Shown here: one piece after another, positions 34,870-46,117 of the stretch | Numbering within the stretch: the stretch's first letter is position 1 | Layout: each line of letters opens with the position of its first letter | Assembly: GCA_033063855.1 (NCBI GenBank) | Contig: CP093831.1 | Span: forward strand, 23,436,001 to 23,500,000 | DNA length: 64,000 nt | Direction: 5' to 3' | Source: Smittia aterrima | Taxonomy: Eukaryota > Arthropoda > Insecta > Diptera > Chironomidae | The notes under the pieces: generated by a model | Database searches by the model: none | Seen by the model: the letters and a program-made list of their open reading frames with translations, nothing else | Told to the model about the DNA's origin: nothing | Translations under genes and position numbers: made by a program

Positions 34870-37800
34870 TTAATTCCAGCATTCTCGAGATTTTCTCTTC
34901 AAACGAATCCTTCTCAAAGCATCGACTGTTGGTCTGATGATCAAAAGGTAAAAAGTTTCCGAAAACGTTAGACTAGAAACTCCAGCAAAAAGTCCCAGAA
35001 TTCCACCGATTCTACTCAGAAAGTCGATCGCAGGGAACTGTCGATATTTTTTGAGAACAATGATCTCAATATCCTTAAACCTGAATTTCCATGTGACTTC
35101 TTTATCAGAACTGCAAATGAAACTTAAGAAAATATTCTTTCTAGAAGTAAAATATTTAACTTCTTGCTGAAATTCTGTGTAACACGAGTTCTGACTAATT
35201 CCATATCGTAGCTGATAGAATCACACAAGGGCAAACAATTTCGAGCAAATTTTCCGTTGCCGACAATTGTCACGTGCACTAACACGCAAGGCAATCGCGA
35301 GAGATCGCAAATCTCCATCGATTTGTTTCTGATGTAATTGAAAGGAGCGCAGCCGCATTTCTCGAAGGTGACTTCACTTAGAATTTCCAGTTCGCAATTT
35401 GACTTCGAGTAATGCTTGAAATACTTCAATTGAAATTCATCAGCGAAATAGCATTTACGATAACGAAGATCCATTCCTCTGATGCTCTCGTCTGACCTGA
35501 TAACTTCTGGTTTAATCAAAATATCCATCGAAGTCACGTAATTAAGTTTCGTGAATTTTGATTCTTCGATATTTAGTGGAACTTCGTAAGGAGAGTGAAT
35601 GAAGAATCCAGCACGTCTTCATTTTTGGTTTATTGCTCTTTTGTTTTTGAGATGAGAATTGTTGTTGAGCGAAATCATGAAAATATTATTAAAATTAGAA
35701 GAACTCGTCCATGGAACACGAACTGTCGATTTAATATTTCTTTTAGTTTGAATGCGAAAGAAATCTTCTGAAACTCTGTAAATTCAAAAGCTTAGAAGAA
35801 AAATTCGAAGGAATTTTGTTGTAAACTTACGTTTGTGAGTTAAAAACTTCATCAGCCTCGAAAGCGTTGAAAGTGAATCCAATTCCACTTAACAAAAATG
35901 TCTCGACATATTTTGCAATTGATTTGCCTTGCCAAGTTGCATTTCCTTCGTCGATCCAAAGTTTTTGTGTGTTTCTTGTGATGTTCATTAACAAATCAGC
36001 GAAGTCTGAGTTCTTTAAATAGTTAAAACGTTTTTCTTGAAACTTTTTGTAAAATGTTTCGCTGCAAACAAACATTTCAACGATCGTTCTGAAATCATTA
36101 AAATTTAAATAATTTAGAAAGTTTGAAAATAAATTCAATCTCTTACTGAAGTGTGTTAAGCCGCTCAAAGCAATCGGGGCAAGTTTCTATTCCATATAAT
36201 ATTTGGTTCGCGAACTGTGTAAGAAGTTCGAAGTACGAATGTTCGAAGTCGCCACTGATCGTGATTGCAGGAAAAGGAATCTAAATTGATGAAAAATTTG
36301 ACGAACATGAAAAAGTTTAGAACAAGATTCAAATTACTTCGTTGACATCGATGGGATTGCTATCTTGTGTTATAGAAACAATTTTTGATGAAAATCTCTG
36401 GTACGAACTGGTCGACATTGAATAAAAGCCAAAGATCGAGAGAGCGAATGCAAATATCCAAAATATTCTAAAATAATTTAAAGTCAAATTTGAAAAACTG
36501 AGGAGGTCAAAATAAATTTAACTTTGCTAGTTTTCCCTTCTCAACAAAGATGTAGTAAAAACCGTGAACTGATGATTGTCCCATTAAATTTTTTGACAAG
36601 TTTTTAGCTTCGTCATTTTGCAAATCAATTTGATTTTGATCCGGTGAAATTTTCATTGAACGATTTAGCAGAATTCGAAGACTGAAGAAGTAAATTATTT
36701 CGATAACTGACAATGCAGATAATCCAGCAAATAAACCTAAAACAATAATTCGAAACATTCTTTCCTTTACAGAATAAACACGAACCCAATAAACCGCCTG
36801 TGAATGCTATGATGTCAGCGGTTGTGTAAAGTTTCTTGTAAATAAATTGATAAAACTCATCTTCTTTAAATTTAACTTCAACGATTGAGCTTATGAAAAG
36901 CGATCTACAAATTGATTTGGTTAAAAAGAGGAACGGTTAGATTTGGAAATATTTACTCGCTGTAATCAATAATCTTCAGCTCAACTTCAAAGCGATGTCT
37001 CTTGCAGGGGTTTAAGCAAGTGCAGTGTGATTTTGATTTTGAGAAATTTTCTTCGATTTTCTCAAAACATTTCGAATCTGCAACTCCGCAGATTCTGATT
37101 GAGTCATCTCTGAGCATCCAGAACTGAACGCAGCCACAAGCTGCCAATGTAACATTTGTCAAACATTCGTGATCACAATTGATTCGATTGTAAACTTTGA
37201 AGTATTTTAATGACTTTTCTTTTGGTAGAAAACAATCTCGCCTGGAATGAAAGAAATAATTTAGATATTTCAAGTTGATTTGGAATCTCACTGTTCTGGG
37301 TTGACGTCTTCAATTGATTCGTCATAGTCCACCAGGCTCGGAATAATTCTAAACAAATTGGTTTGATTGAAACCTGAAATATAATTCGGCAGATTCCACG
37401 AAATTATCTCGAAAGGATCGTGAAATATTAAGTGAAGTCCATCTTCGATATTTGTTGAAAAGAATTTAACTTTTTTTTTGTATCTTCGACTTTCTTTAAA
37501 CTCAGCGTGAATACCAAGATCAGCTCTTGATGTCTTCAAAGGATAACCATGGAGAGTTCGTTCTCTATAGTGGCGATCATTATGTGTTGCGAATGATTTG
37601 TTGTAATAAAAGTCGCTCGACAACTCTTTGACATTAAAAAACTTTTCATTCTTTGGAAAATTGAAAGTGAAGCAAAAACCGTTTTGACCAATGACTTGCG
37701 TGTAGTTGACGTGAAATTTATTTGTCCAGTTCCCTTTATCGTCTGCGTCCTTGAATTTATATCCGAAAAAATGAGAGAAGTCATTAAGTCGATCAAAGAA

Positions 37801-38338
37801 GTTTTCTGTTGAGATGGACAAATCGAACGGAGAGAGAAAATCGTCTTTGGTGATTAAACTGAGAACCTGAAGTCGCTCCAATCTGAAAAATTAAAGTTTT
37901 CATTTTCTAAAGCAAAGGAAATTATTTATTTACTCAAGTTGTGTAAAGTTTGTCTGATCCATTTTCCCAGATTTGATTCCATTGACAAATTGATTGTAAT
38001 CGAAGTTATCAACAAGCGGACACAGCCCTGGACAGATTGTCATCGACGGAAAATTGATTTCAGACACGTGAATTGGCGTGTCGTCAAGAACAACAACAAA
38101 CGGAGTTTTCATTTGTTTAGTGACCAACTCAGAAATCCATAATCCAGTAAAAATCAGCGAAACTATTAAAGTGAAAGACCAGAAGAGTCTGAAATAAATT
38201 TCAATGAATTTTCTTACGAAAATATTAAGATATCGTTTTTCAAAACCTTTCAATAAAATGACTTCTTGAATGTCCAATGTAAGCCACTCCATGAATCGTC
38301 GATTTCTCGCAATAACTTTTCAAATACGACTGCAACAT
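34870..38338 (-). pseudogene. Double pickpocket (DEG/ENaC) gene, copy C: unit 1 intact, nonsense in unit 2
   Basis: Exons (minus): 38338-38247, 38188-37934, 37882-37292, 37241-36957, 36889-36786, 36736-36523, 36467-36338, 36280-36147, 36088-35831, 35775-35161, 35110-34870. They total 2919 nt, exactly 973 codons. Unit 1: CEKSTIHGVAYIGH, TM1 (LFWSFTLIVSLIFTGLWIS), Cys-rich ectodomain, TM2 with GLFAGLSALSVIEIIYFFSL. A 33-residue linker (ISPDQNQIDLQNDEAK) with no stop leads to unit 2: SSVHGFYYI, TM1, ectodomain (YRKCYFADEFQLKYFKHY, KCGCAPFNYIRNKSMEIC), TM2 with GLFAGVSSL. Because both ends of a DEG/ENaC subunit are cytoplasmic, a cytoplasmic linker is topologically sound. In exon 10 a Cys codon (TGT in B) is TGA at 35619-35621, removing most of the unit 2 ectodomain. 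Retaining the intron after exon 6 would end unit 1 four residues on (36507). Only unit 1 can be made intact. Confidence 0.78.
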
Positions 38339-38439
38339 TTCGATGAACAAACTCGACTGACCATTCACATAAAAATTTTAATCGCGTGATTTGAAAAAAG
38401 TTTCCCATGAGCTTTGACTTCGGGTAACTGATAAATTTT

Positions 38440-39678
38440 TTATTCGTTTTCAATTAAATTTCTCATGCACACTTCATAATTCACAATTTTCTTATTTAAA
38501 TTCCTCAAAGTATGACGTCGCCATAGAATGATTGCGGTTATCAAAGCGAATGCGCACATGTTCGCTAATGTAAAGAAATAAACAAAGTGATTCATTGGAA
38601 TGCAACTTCCCTCGATGTTTTCTACTTTGGCGTTTAAGTTCTCGTTGATTCTCTGGACTGATGTGAGATTCTGCGAACATTCTTCAAACGTAGATTCAAA
38701 AACGATTTCTTGGTCTTTCATATTCTGGATTAATTGTTCATGATCTGATTTGATTTGCGTAAGATTTTCTTGTAAAAATTTGTTATTCTGATTACAATTG
38801 ACAAGGTTCTCTTCAAGTTGGCTGACGTTTGTCTCTTTCTCAATTAACGAAACTTTCAGGTTTTCGATAGTCGATATCAATTGAGTTATGTTGGCGGCAA
38901 AATCGATTTTCTCACTCTCAAACATTTCATTTTTCTTCTTCAATTCCAAAATTTCCTCTTCTCTCTTTATCAAAGTTTTATTTACCGCGATCTCCTTAGA
39001 GAGGAAAGATTTCTTCATTGGACTTTCGCAATTAGAAGCAATTTCTTTAATGAACCAGTTGAAGTTTGTGATGTCATCCGGAAATTTTTTGTTGATGCAA
39101 ACATTGCCACGGAAATTTATTGAATTCAGAGTTGATGGCAGCTCCGTGTCAATAAAGATAAGTCGATTGTGTTCCACAGATAACGTTTCTAATTTTATAT
39201 TTTTTACCAGCAAATTGGATGGCAAAGAAACGAGTTTGTTGTGTCCAAGGTTAAGTTCCTTTAATTCGATTAAATCCATAAAAAGATCTTCTGGCAATGT
39301 GATCAGAGAAGTGTGCGTGATAAGAGCTTTCGAAACTCTTTTGCAATTAGTGAAAGCTTCGCGATTGATTCTAATTATTGAGTTAGTTTGTAAATGGAAT
39401 CGTTCAATGTTTTGGAAGAAGTTGCAGATTCTTGTCGGAACACTTTTTGTGTTAACACTTCGAGGTATCCAAAATGACGTGATGTCGTCGTTTGTTTCGA
39501 TGTCAGATGTATAAGTTCCCGTAACTGCCGTGACTTCGTCATCGTTTTCAAGGATGGTTTGTGTTTTCACAGTGCACTCGTAAATTCCTTTATATTCATT
39601 GAAACCACAATTCAGTTGAAAGCTCTCAATGGATCCGCTGATGAAACAAATGATCAGAAAACATTTTAAAACTTCCAT
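38440..39678 (-). CDS. LRR / coiled-coil / transmembrane protein, copy 3 (intact)
   Basis: Single exon, 412 aa. Signal peptide (MEVLKCFLIICFISGSIESF), N-domain (YTSDIETNDDITSFWIPRSV, TRICNFFQNIERFHLQ), LRRs (HTSLITLPEDLFMDLIELKE, LNLGHNKLVSLPSNLLVKNI), cap (NFRGNVCINKKFPDDITNF), coiled coil (EEEILELKKKNEMFESEK through LEENLVNCNQNNKFLQ), TM helix near 365-387 and IENE tail. It lies 100 bp upstream of pickpocket C on the same strand. The truncated fragments at 23972 and 30564 derive from a gene like this one. Confidence 0.85.
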   Translation of the reverse strand: MEVLKCFLIICFISGSIESFQLNCGFNEYKGIYECTVKTQTILENDDEVTAVTGTYTSDIETNDDITSFWIPRSVNTKSVPTRICNFFQNIERFHLQTNSIIRINREAFTNCKRVSKALITHTSLITLPEDLFMDLIELKELNLGHNKLVSLPSNLLVKNIKLETLSVEHNRLIFIDTELPSTLNSINFRGNVCINKKFPDDITNFNWFIKEIASNCESPMKKSFLSKEIAVNKTLIKREEEILELKKKNEMFESEKIDFAANITQLISTIENLKVSLIEKETNVSQLEENLVNCNQNNKFLQENLTQIKSDHEQLIQNMKDQEIVFESTFEECSQNLTSVQRINENLNAKVENIEGSCIPMNHFVYFFTLANMCAFALITAIILWRRHTLRNLNKKIVNYEVCMRNLIENE

Positions 39679-39700
39679 GTTCTTCGATTAAAGGCTTAGA

Positions 39701-40264
39701 CGAAACTGAAGCTGTAATAAGAATCTCGAGAATATAAATGTAGCATTTCTTATCGCAAATTTAATATTTCGCGTGGTTAGTCTAAAAATATATCAAAGTT
39801 AAACTTTGTATGAGTCTCCAGATAAAAGGAAACATTTGCTCTCACCGATATTTTGAGATAAGTCTGTTGTTGTTGATGCGAAACAACAAGCTTGGTCACT
39901 AAACTCTTCTCTTTACAAAGTAACTTCGGGTATTTCATTATTTTTATGCAAAGTTCAAAACAGTCCAACAAAATTACTTCGCATACTTTTGGTTTTGTTA
40001 TCTCAAATTTTAAACAATAATAATAAACCACTTGAAAATAGCATTTCATAATTGAATTCATCTGTCGCCTTAAAAATTAGCGGTGACGAAAACTTGCGAT
40101 ATGAACTTCGAGATTTGAATACATTTCATTTTTTTGCAGAAAAAATATTAAATTTTGCAGCTTTCGTGTGAACTGAGAACACAAGCATGGGAATTTTGAT
40201 TAAATAAGAAACCCCTTTGACTTCTTTCCTATCAATCGACATATTTTTATTTACAAGAACCGTT
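39701..40264 (-). promoter_or_regulatory. Promoter and upstream spacer of LRR copy 3
   Basis: On the minus strand AGCTTCAGT places an initiator at ~39707, with TATA-like TTTATATT centred 29 bp upstream (~39736). The spacer to 40264 has no gene, but holds a block (AAACTTTG, CATACTTTTGGTTTTGTTAT, TCTCAAATTTTAAAC) also seen near 45550 and in other LRR flanks, so it is a dispersed upstream element of the family. Confidence 0.5.
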
Positions 40265-42301
40265 TTAAGATAAGTTTCTTATTTCCTGAAGATTGTAGAC
40301 TTTCTTTACGGGACGGTTCATGCAATAGTCATATACAAGCGAGAAAAGAGCTTCGACTGCCAAGTAAAAGAAAACTGATAATATCAAAGTTCCAAGAAAA
40401 TCGCCAAGAAACTTTTGGAACTGAAAATGAAAGAAACTTTATAAAAGTAATCAAATCGTTCTCTCGAATCGTTCACTTACAAAGAGAAAATTGTCCAAAT
40501 TGTAGGCATGAGTCTCGATCGAAACAGTCCAGCGTTGATACAAGTAACTAATGAGATACATGGCAAGCGTTAATCTTGATATCGGTTGCCATTCTGGAAG
40601 TGAGAGCAGCCAACGAATAGGGCCACCACTCTTGAGCTTATGACAAGCAAAAATGATCCAGGAGGCTCCAATTGACCAAACAAATGCTGAACTTCCTTTG
40701 AGGATGGAGCTCTCTGCGTTTGTGAGATTATAGTTTAAAGTTCGAGTTGCTGGGAACTGCGCAGCTATTACAAGAGTAACTGCTATGAGAGCAACAATCC
40801 AAAGAAATCGAACAAGATGTTTATTCATCTTAATCTCTCTTTCTCTTGATTGAAAGATTATGAATCCCAGAAACAATCCAATGAACCAAGGCGCCATCCT
40901 TATGTGAGTTGGAATGATAAAATCTGCAATGCCAGACTGTGGCATGACGGCCCTGAAGTTACGATTCAAGCAAAATCTAATTTGGTTGAGCGAAGTTGCA
41001 ATCGCAATTGTTGGTAAAATCCACACAAACTTCCATCCAAGCTTAAGAGCTGGATGAATCAGAAGTGGCGTGATAAGAAAAAGTTGAAAATCAGCTGACA
41101 AATACCAAGAATGACCTGCGCAAATATTTTCAGGATTCCAGTAGTTCTGAATGTGAAGTAACATTGGCAACCAACTTTCACGACAAGTATTTGGATCTTC
41201 AAAGTCACGAAAGGATTCGTTGCTATGTTGAAGTATCGAAGTAGAGACGAAGGCTAACGCTGCAAGCAGTGGAGTGTATCTCACGTAACGGTCAAGAATT
41301 GCTTTCCAAACATTGAATTTCTTTTTACATGTATAAAATAAATCGAGAAGTTTCATTGCGTAGAGCAAACCACCAATCACTAAGAAGGTGTCAACAGGAA
41401 GAAAAATAAAAGCTGACATAACAGCAAATGGCCAATCTCCTTCTGATCTATCCATTACTGCCATCATGTTAACTGATGGAACAAGAAAGCTTATGATTGT
41501 TCGATGTGCATAAATAATTGCAACGCATGAAAAAACTTTGAGTCCATTAACGCAGCTGATGACCTTCGAAGATGGCTTTCGATTGATTTTGAAGAGATTT
41601 TTATCATTCGTGTAAACAGAGAACGCAATCAAAAGCTTTTGGGGCACTTCCTCCGAGATTCGACGTAAAAGTAAATCGAAAGCTGTGCTTGCAAACATGA
41701 GAATGACGATTAAAGTTGTCACAGATCTGAAATCGAAAGACAGTTGTTTAAACATTCACAATTTGTTTCAGACATTTTCTCACATTACTGCGGTATCAAA
41801 TTCATCCAGTGGCAACGACCTCATGTGACATTTGACCCCATCAACTATTAAACCAATTGGGCTCAAAAGTTGATTGAAAAAAGCCAGAGCTTTATAAGTT
41901 GAGCAAGTCTCAGGAATGCAAACTGCATTTGTTAATCCGCTGCCATTCCAATTCACTAAACAGTACTGGCCATCGATTGTGCCAACGTCTTTAGTTGTTT
42001 TTGTAAAGTTCAAACATTGATTCAAGTTTCCATAGCTAAATGTGTTTCCATCTAAATATCCTGAGTTGATTTTTCCCCACGAGTCAAAAACTAGCAACAA
42101 AAGAATCGTCGATTTGAGTCAAATCATTTGACCCAAAGTTTATTTAAGTTACTTACGCTCCAATGCCCAAAGCTCTTGTTCCTTAAATGCTTTAGTGAAA
42201 GCTTCTAATTGTTGGTCACATTTGACATCGTTCTGAGATGAAAAAACTTCTTTCACAGTGACAATGAAAAATAAAATCACAAAAATAGTTTTTCGAGACA
42301 T
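40265..42301 (-). CDS. NRF-6-like membrane acyltransferase (acyltransferase-3 family), copy 1
   Basis: Relative of worm nose-resistant-to-fluoxetine proteins: multi-pass acyltransferase-3 proteins linked to lipid uptake or transport. Exons (minus): 42301-42157, 42090-41784, 41726-40481, 40420-40265; 617 aa. Signal peptide (MSRKTIFVILFFIVTVKEVF), extracellular NRF domain with conserved cysteines (FDSWGKINSGYLDGN, QCLNFTK, GQYCLVNW, AVCIPETCS), then ~10 membrane segments beginning at SVTTLIVILMFAST, with family features VNGLKVFSCVAIIYAHR, CAGHSWYLSADFQLFLITP and HIRMAPWFIGLFLGF. The main exon ends at NFLF and joins a last exon coding FQKFLGDFLGTLILSVFFYL. Intact. Divergent from F-box D. Confidence 0.88.
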
Positions 42302-42728
42302 CTTCACTCAACGAAGAATAAAACTGAAATTGAGCAAGCAATATTTTTTCACCGCACTTGGCAAATACAATTTAACAACTGAAAACACAATCATATGTTG
42401 TAACTCCGAAATCTCAGACATTCCAGGAGAAGATCAAATTTTTCTGCTCTTCTGCAAAAAAGGGAGCTCAGATTAAATTGAAGCTGCATTAGACAACTCG
42501 GGAGTATATAGATGCAAATAATTTTTTTAATCCTTTATTACGCTTTTACAATCTTCCTTGAATTATAAAAGTTTCGAATAATTTAATTTCCAACGATTTT
42601 TAAAACTTTTAAAATATTTCCTTCTCCTTGTTTTTTTTTCAACCGATTCAATCTGAAACGATTTGCCGCGTGCTAAAAAGTTAAATTCAATATTTCTCGA
42701 GTCCAAAAACAACGTGAAAGGAATTAAA
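42302..42728. promoter_or_regulatory. Divergent spacer between NRF copy 1 and F-box D
   Basis: 427 bp between opposite-facing starts. Closely related to the spacer at 50946-51388 (shared CGCACTTGGCAAATACAATT, CCAGGAGAAGATCAAATTTT, AAGGGAGCT), so the gene pair was copied with its promoter. The open frame at 42258-42476 is not conserved as coding. Confidence 0.6.
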
Positions 42729-44328
42729 ATGATCGAAGAACAAGGAATTCAGTTGAATGATCTCCCGAGTGAGATGGTAGCAAAGGTATTTGAGCATTTA
42801 GATGTCAAAACTTTGTTGGAATCTTCGCTTGTTTGCAAAAGGTAAACTTTTTGATTTTCTTTTTCATATTTGTTCCTTTATGATTCTAAATCAATTTACA
42901 GATGGAATGAAATCATCGGACAAGACGTTACTATCATGAAGAAGATCAAATTGCACTTGGATGATTTTCCTTCAGATAATCAGATGCTGCCAGAGCAGGT
43001 CACTCGTAACTACCAAACGATCAAGATCAGCGGAAACTATAAGAGCAAAGACGAATGGCAAATGTTATTTTTTTTACATACTTTATTGCTGGTATCGAAG
43101 AAGAGCTCGAACTTGCAAAATCTGGAGATCAATAATTGCATAATTAAAAAGAAAGACACGAAAAGTTTCAACGAATTGCTAGCGTCGATGACTAAACTCG
43201 AGACTTTAACCGTTTGTAATTCGACATGTTGTAGCGATCTCACTCAACTTAATAACCTGAAGAATTTAATACTTTTAGGTCCCATTGTCGTAAGTCAAAT
43301 TATTTGATATGATTATTGAACTCCTCTTTAATATCTATTCTTTTTTATTCCAGATTCTGAAGTTTCCGGAATCAGCTCAATTAACAAGCTTACACTTGTT
43401 TGGATTAGATGACTTCAAACCTTCTGAATTCATCTCATTTCTGGCCGATCAGAAAAGTCTCAAGAATCTATCAATTTTATGCTGCAAATCTACAAATGAC
43501 AACATCAATTTGGAGAAGATGCAAGCAATTCAGTTTCCTCCAAAGAAGCTTTCCATCGATGGGCATGAATGGCTAGGCTCCGAAGGCAACTTATTGCTTT
43601 TCATGAGAAAATTTGCAAATTCATTGGAGCAGATTCAGACCGGAGATGTGTTTCCAGCTTCAATGTACGAGATGATCTTCAACGAATTCCGAAAGCTGAT
43701 TGTATTGGAAGTCCATGACGCTCCTAATGATATTGCCTTTTATCAAAATCTTCGTCCAAACTTGTCAATTAAAAACTTCATTATACATTGCAAGATGCCA
43801 GCCTTGAATTCTATCAAAGGTTTAATCGGCCAACTTCCAAATCTACAAACACTGGATCTTCACCGTGAAGATCTGTCAAAGGAGCTAATGATGAGCATCG
43901 CCAGTAATCTCACTCTGCTCAATGTTCTTCAAATCTTCAATATTTCTGATCAAACATTCGAAGGAGTTAACGTTCCAAGCTTGAAAAAAGTCACAATCAT
44001 TAATCTCGATCGTATCAAACAAAAACATTGGAAACAAATCGTTAGAGCATTGCCAAACATCGTGGAATTCGAAGTTAAATATTTCGCAAGAGATAAAATT
44101 TTAAATGAAAAGATTGTCGAAATCATCAGCGAAGGTTGGCCTCAGCTCAAACGCGTCGAATTAGGAAAAGGACCTGTCGCTTTGAAGGATGACCGACTTT
44201 TCCTGTCTACTTGCAAAGACTTGAAAATTGTAGAAATCTTCGAGAGAGCCTTTAAGTCTATCTCCGGAAAAGAAGAAATCTTGCGCCACATCAAACAAAA
44301 AGGATTCAGTTTCGTCATTAAGAACTAA
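42729..44328 (+). CDS. F-box / LRR protein, copy D
   Basis: Exons 42729-42841, 42902-43289, 43354-44328; 491 aa. F-box IQLNDLPSEMVAKVFEHLDV, SLVCKR/WNEIIGQD. LRRs more diverged than in A-C (LPNLQTLDLHREDLSKELMM; INLDRIKQKHWKQIVRALP). Intact. Convergent with an LRR fragment (44366), matching the F-box/LRR tail-to-tail layout of the other blocks. Confidence 0.85.
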
Positions 44329-44365
44329 AGTTTGTCAGAAATAAACAAAATAAATCGAAACACAA

Positions 44366-44810
44366 TTATTGATTATCGATTTTATTTAATGTTTTCAATA
44401 AAGTTTCGAAATTTAATTTCAACTTTTTGTTTTCATCTAGAACTTTTAGCAATTCAGCACTTTTTTCCATTTCGTTTGCGTTGATATGTTGAGTTATGTT
44501 CGCAACCAAAGCGGTACTCTCACTTTCATTTAACTTTAATATCGTCTCCTTCAATTTTGCATTTTCCGCTTCCCCACCTAACAAAGTTTTGTTGAACGCG
44601 ATCATAGAGCCATTTCCACTCTCATTAAGTTTTGATATTGTCGCCTTCAATTTTAAAATTTCTTCTTCTTTTTCTGATAACTTTCTATTTATCGTAATTT
44701 GCTTTGAGCGGCATGACTTCTTCATTGGGCTCTCGCAATTAGAAGCAACTTCTTTAATGAACAAGTTGAAGTTTGTGATGTCATCCGGAAATTTCTTGCT
44801 GATGCAACGC
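44366..44810 (-). pseudogene. LRR gene fragment (cap and coil only)
   Basis: Minus-strand frame that starts inside the LRR cap (FIKEVASNCESPMKKS) and continues into an unusual coil with internal repeats (ATISKLNESG, ETILKLNESE) and MEKSAELLKVLDENKKLKLN. It lacks the N-terminal half and the TM helix. A one-base loss in the cap (VCIS region, ~44805) and the absent 5' half mark it as a relic. Confidence 0.7.
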
Positions 44811-44869
44811 TATTTGTATTTGTTGGAACCCAATTCGTTTAAAACTTGAGATAACATAACCCGAAAGCA

Positions 44870-46117
44870 AGCGAATTGGATATTGTTGGAATGTTCGTCA
44901 ATGACGAATCGTCATACAAAAAATGAAATAGTCGAAGATTTGCTGTCAATTTTTATCAGTGAACTGTTGGGTTTGCAATGATGGAAAAAAAGCTCGCATT
45001 GCTCGATCTATAAATCTTTCTTGGAAATTCCAGAATGCGACTCGTGCCAATTTGATAACAGTCCTGACGTTTATAGACGTTCACTCTCGTATAAACAAAG
45101 AAGAACCAATGACCAGTGGAGCTCAAAAGTATGCTGTCAAAGAATGATAAAGTTTATTGCCAAAATGTTTATCAGAGTTCGATTAAAGTTTTAATAGTTT
45201 GTTAATTACAATCACAGCTAAGTTTCTTCAGCGGTTACTGCATTATTGTGGATAAAAGGTGCAAACATCTGCGCCAGCTCTAGCGTGATATTCTTGATGG
45301 GAATAAATTCAGATATGAAATTTCAAAACTTTCAAATGCCTACAAACAACAGAACTGCTTTGAAATTATTCGTTTAAAAAATTATAAAACAAAAATTTGA
45401 TTTCTCGGAAAAATCTAAATTTATTTTTTGATCGAGCAATGCAAACCCGAAAGCTTTTAAATAAATGTGGAATAAATTTGGCTACAAAGTCTTATCGGCT
45501 TTTTCTTTAATTGTGTGCAAAGTCTTGAGTAGCCGAAAAATCTTTAATTCGCACACTTTCGGTTTTGTTATCTCAAATTGCTTGTGATGTTGCAAGACGA
45601 GAAAAAATGTCTCAGTTAAAACGACCTTCATCACGTTTTCGTGCAACTGCTGTAAACAAGGAAACGTCAGAAATCTTAAAGAGCAGCTTGCCAATTGTAA
45701 TCAGAATATCAAACTTTAACAACAAAATGCAGATCCGCCTATCAAAACAAACGATGACGAAATATTTTTCTTCAGCTGGAGAACTTGACATTGAACCAAC
45801 CTTAAGCTTTAAACCACTTTAAAATATAATAAAATTAAAAATAAACTTTTAAGCCAGCAACTCAGTAAAAGAAATTAATAAAATAATTTAAAAAAAATAT
45901 CTCGGCCGACATTGCAAAATCCTTTGCATAGACAAGAAGTCTCCAAATGACGTCACTGTTTCCAAATTATTAATTAAATTATTCCTAATTGACGAGGTAG
46001 AGGAGAAACGTTGCAGGATCTTTCAAAAGTCAATGCGAAGAAGGAATTACAAAAAGTATTTAATTTTATTATAGCAATTTGGTTTTAATTGTCAGTAAGA
46101 TGCCACTACACGAGATT
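44870..46117. repeat. LRR relics and duplicated spacer sequence
   Basis: No intact gene. Around 45676-45770 (+) two LRR-family scraps remain: LKEQLANCNQN (coil) and PIKTNDDEIFF (N-domain). Sequence at ~44955-45090 matches 47510-47680 in inverted orientation (ATTGCTCGATCTA, GTGCCAATTTGATAACAGTC). That at ~45390-45560 matches 47590-47780 directly (TTTGATTTCTCGGAAAA, GATCGAGCAATG). A small rearranged duplication. Confidence 0.6.

Larger units (their letters stand above)
32790..39700. repeat. Segmental repeat block 3: LRR tail, F-box C, pickpocket C, intact LRR gene
   Basis: Third block; unlike blocks 1 and 2 its right end is a full-length LRR gene rather than the truncated head-to-head pair, so it represents the arrangement before the junction formed. 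Confidence 0.8.

Noticed and set aside
36507..36758. Pickpocket units 1 and 2 as two ordinary neighbouring genes
   Set aside because: There is no stop codon between TM2 of unit 1 and the N-terminal motif of unit 2, no room for a promoter, and the exon carrying both is conserved in two copies. Kept as an alternative only through intron retention or internal polyadenylation.
38888..39514. Long plus-strand ORF of 208 codons
   Set aside because: Antisense shadow of the intact LRR gene at 38440-39678; no start context or domain.
39777..40061. 94-codon minus-strand ORF upstream of LRR copy 3
   Set aside because: Covers the dispersed LRR upstream element; not open in the related sequence near 45500.
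42258..42476. 72-codon plus-strand ORF in the divergent spacer
   Set aside because: Overlaps the first NRF exon antisense and is broken in the duplicated spacer at 50946-51388.
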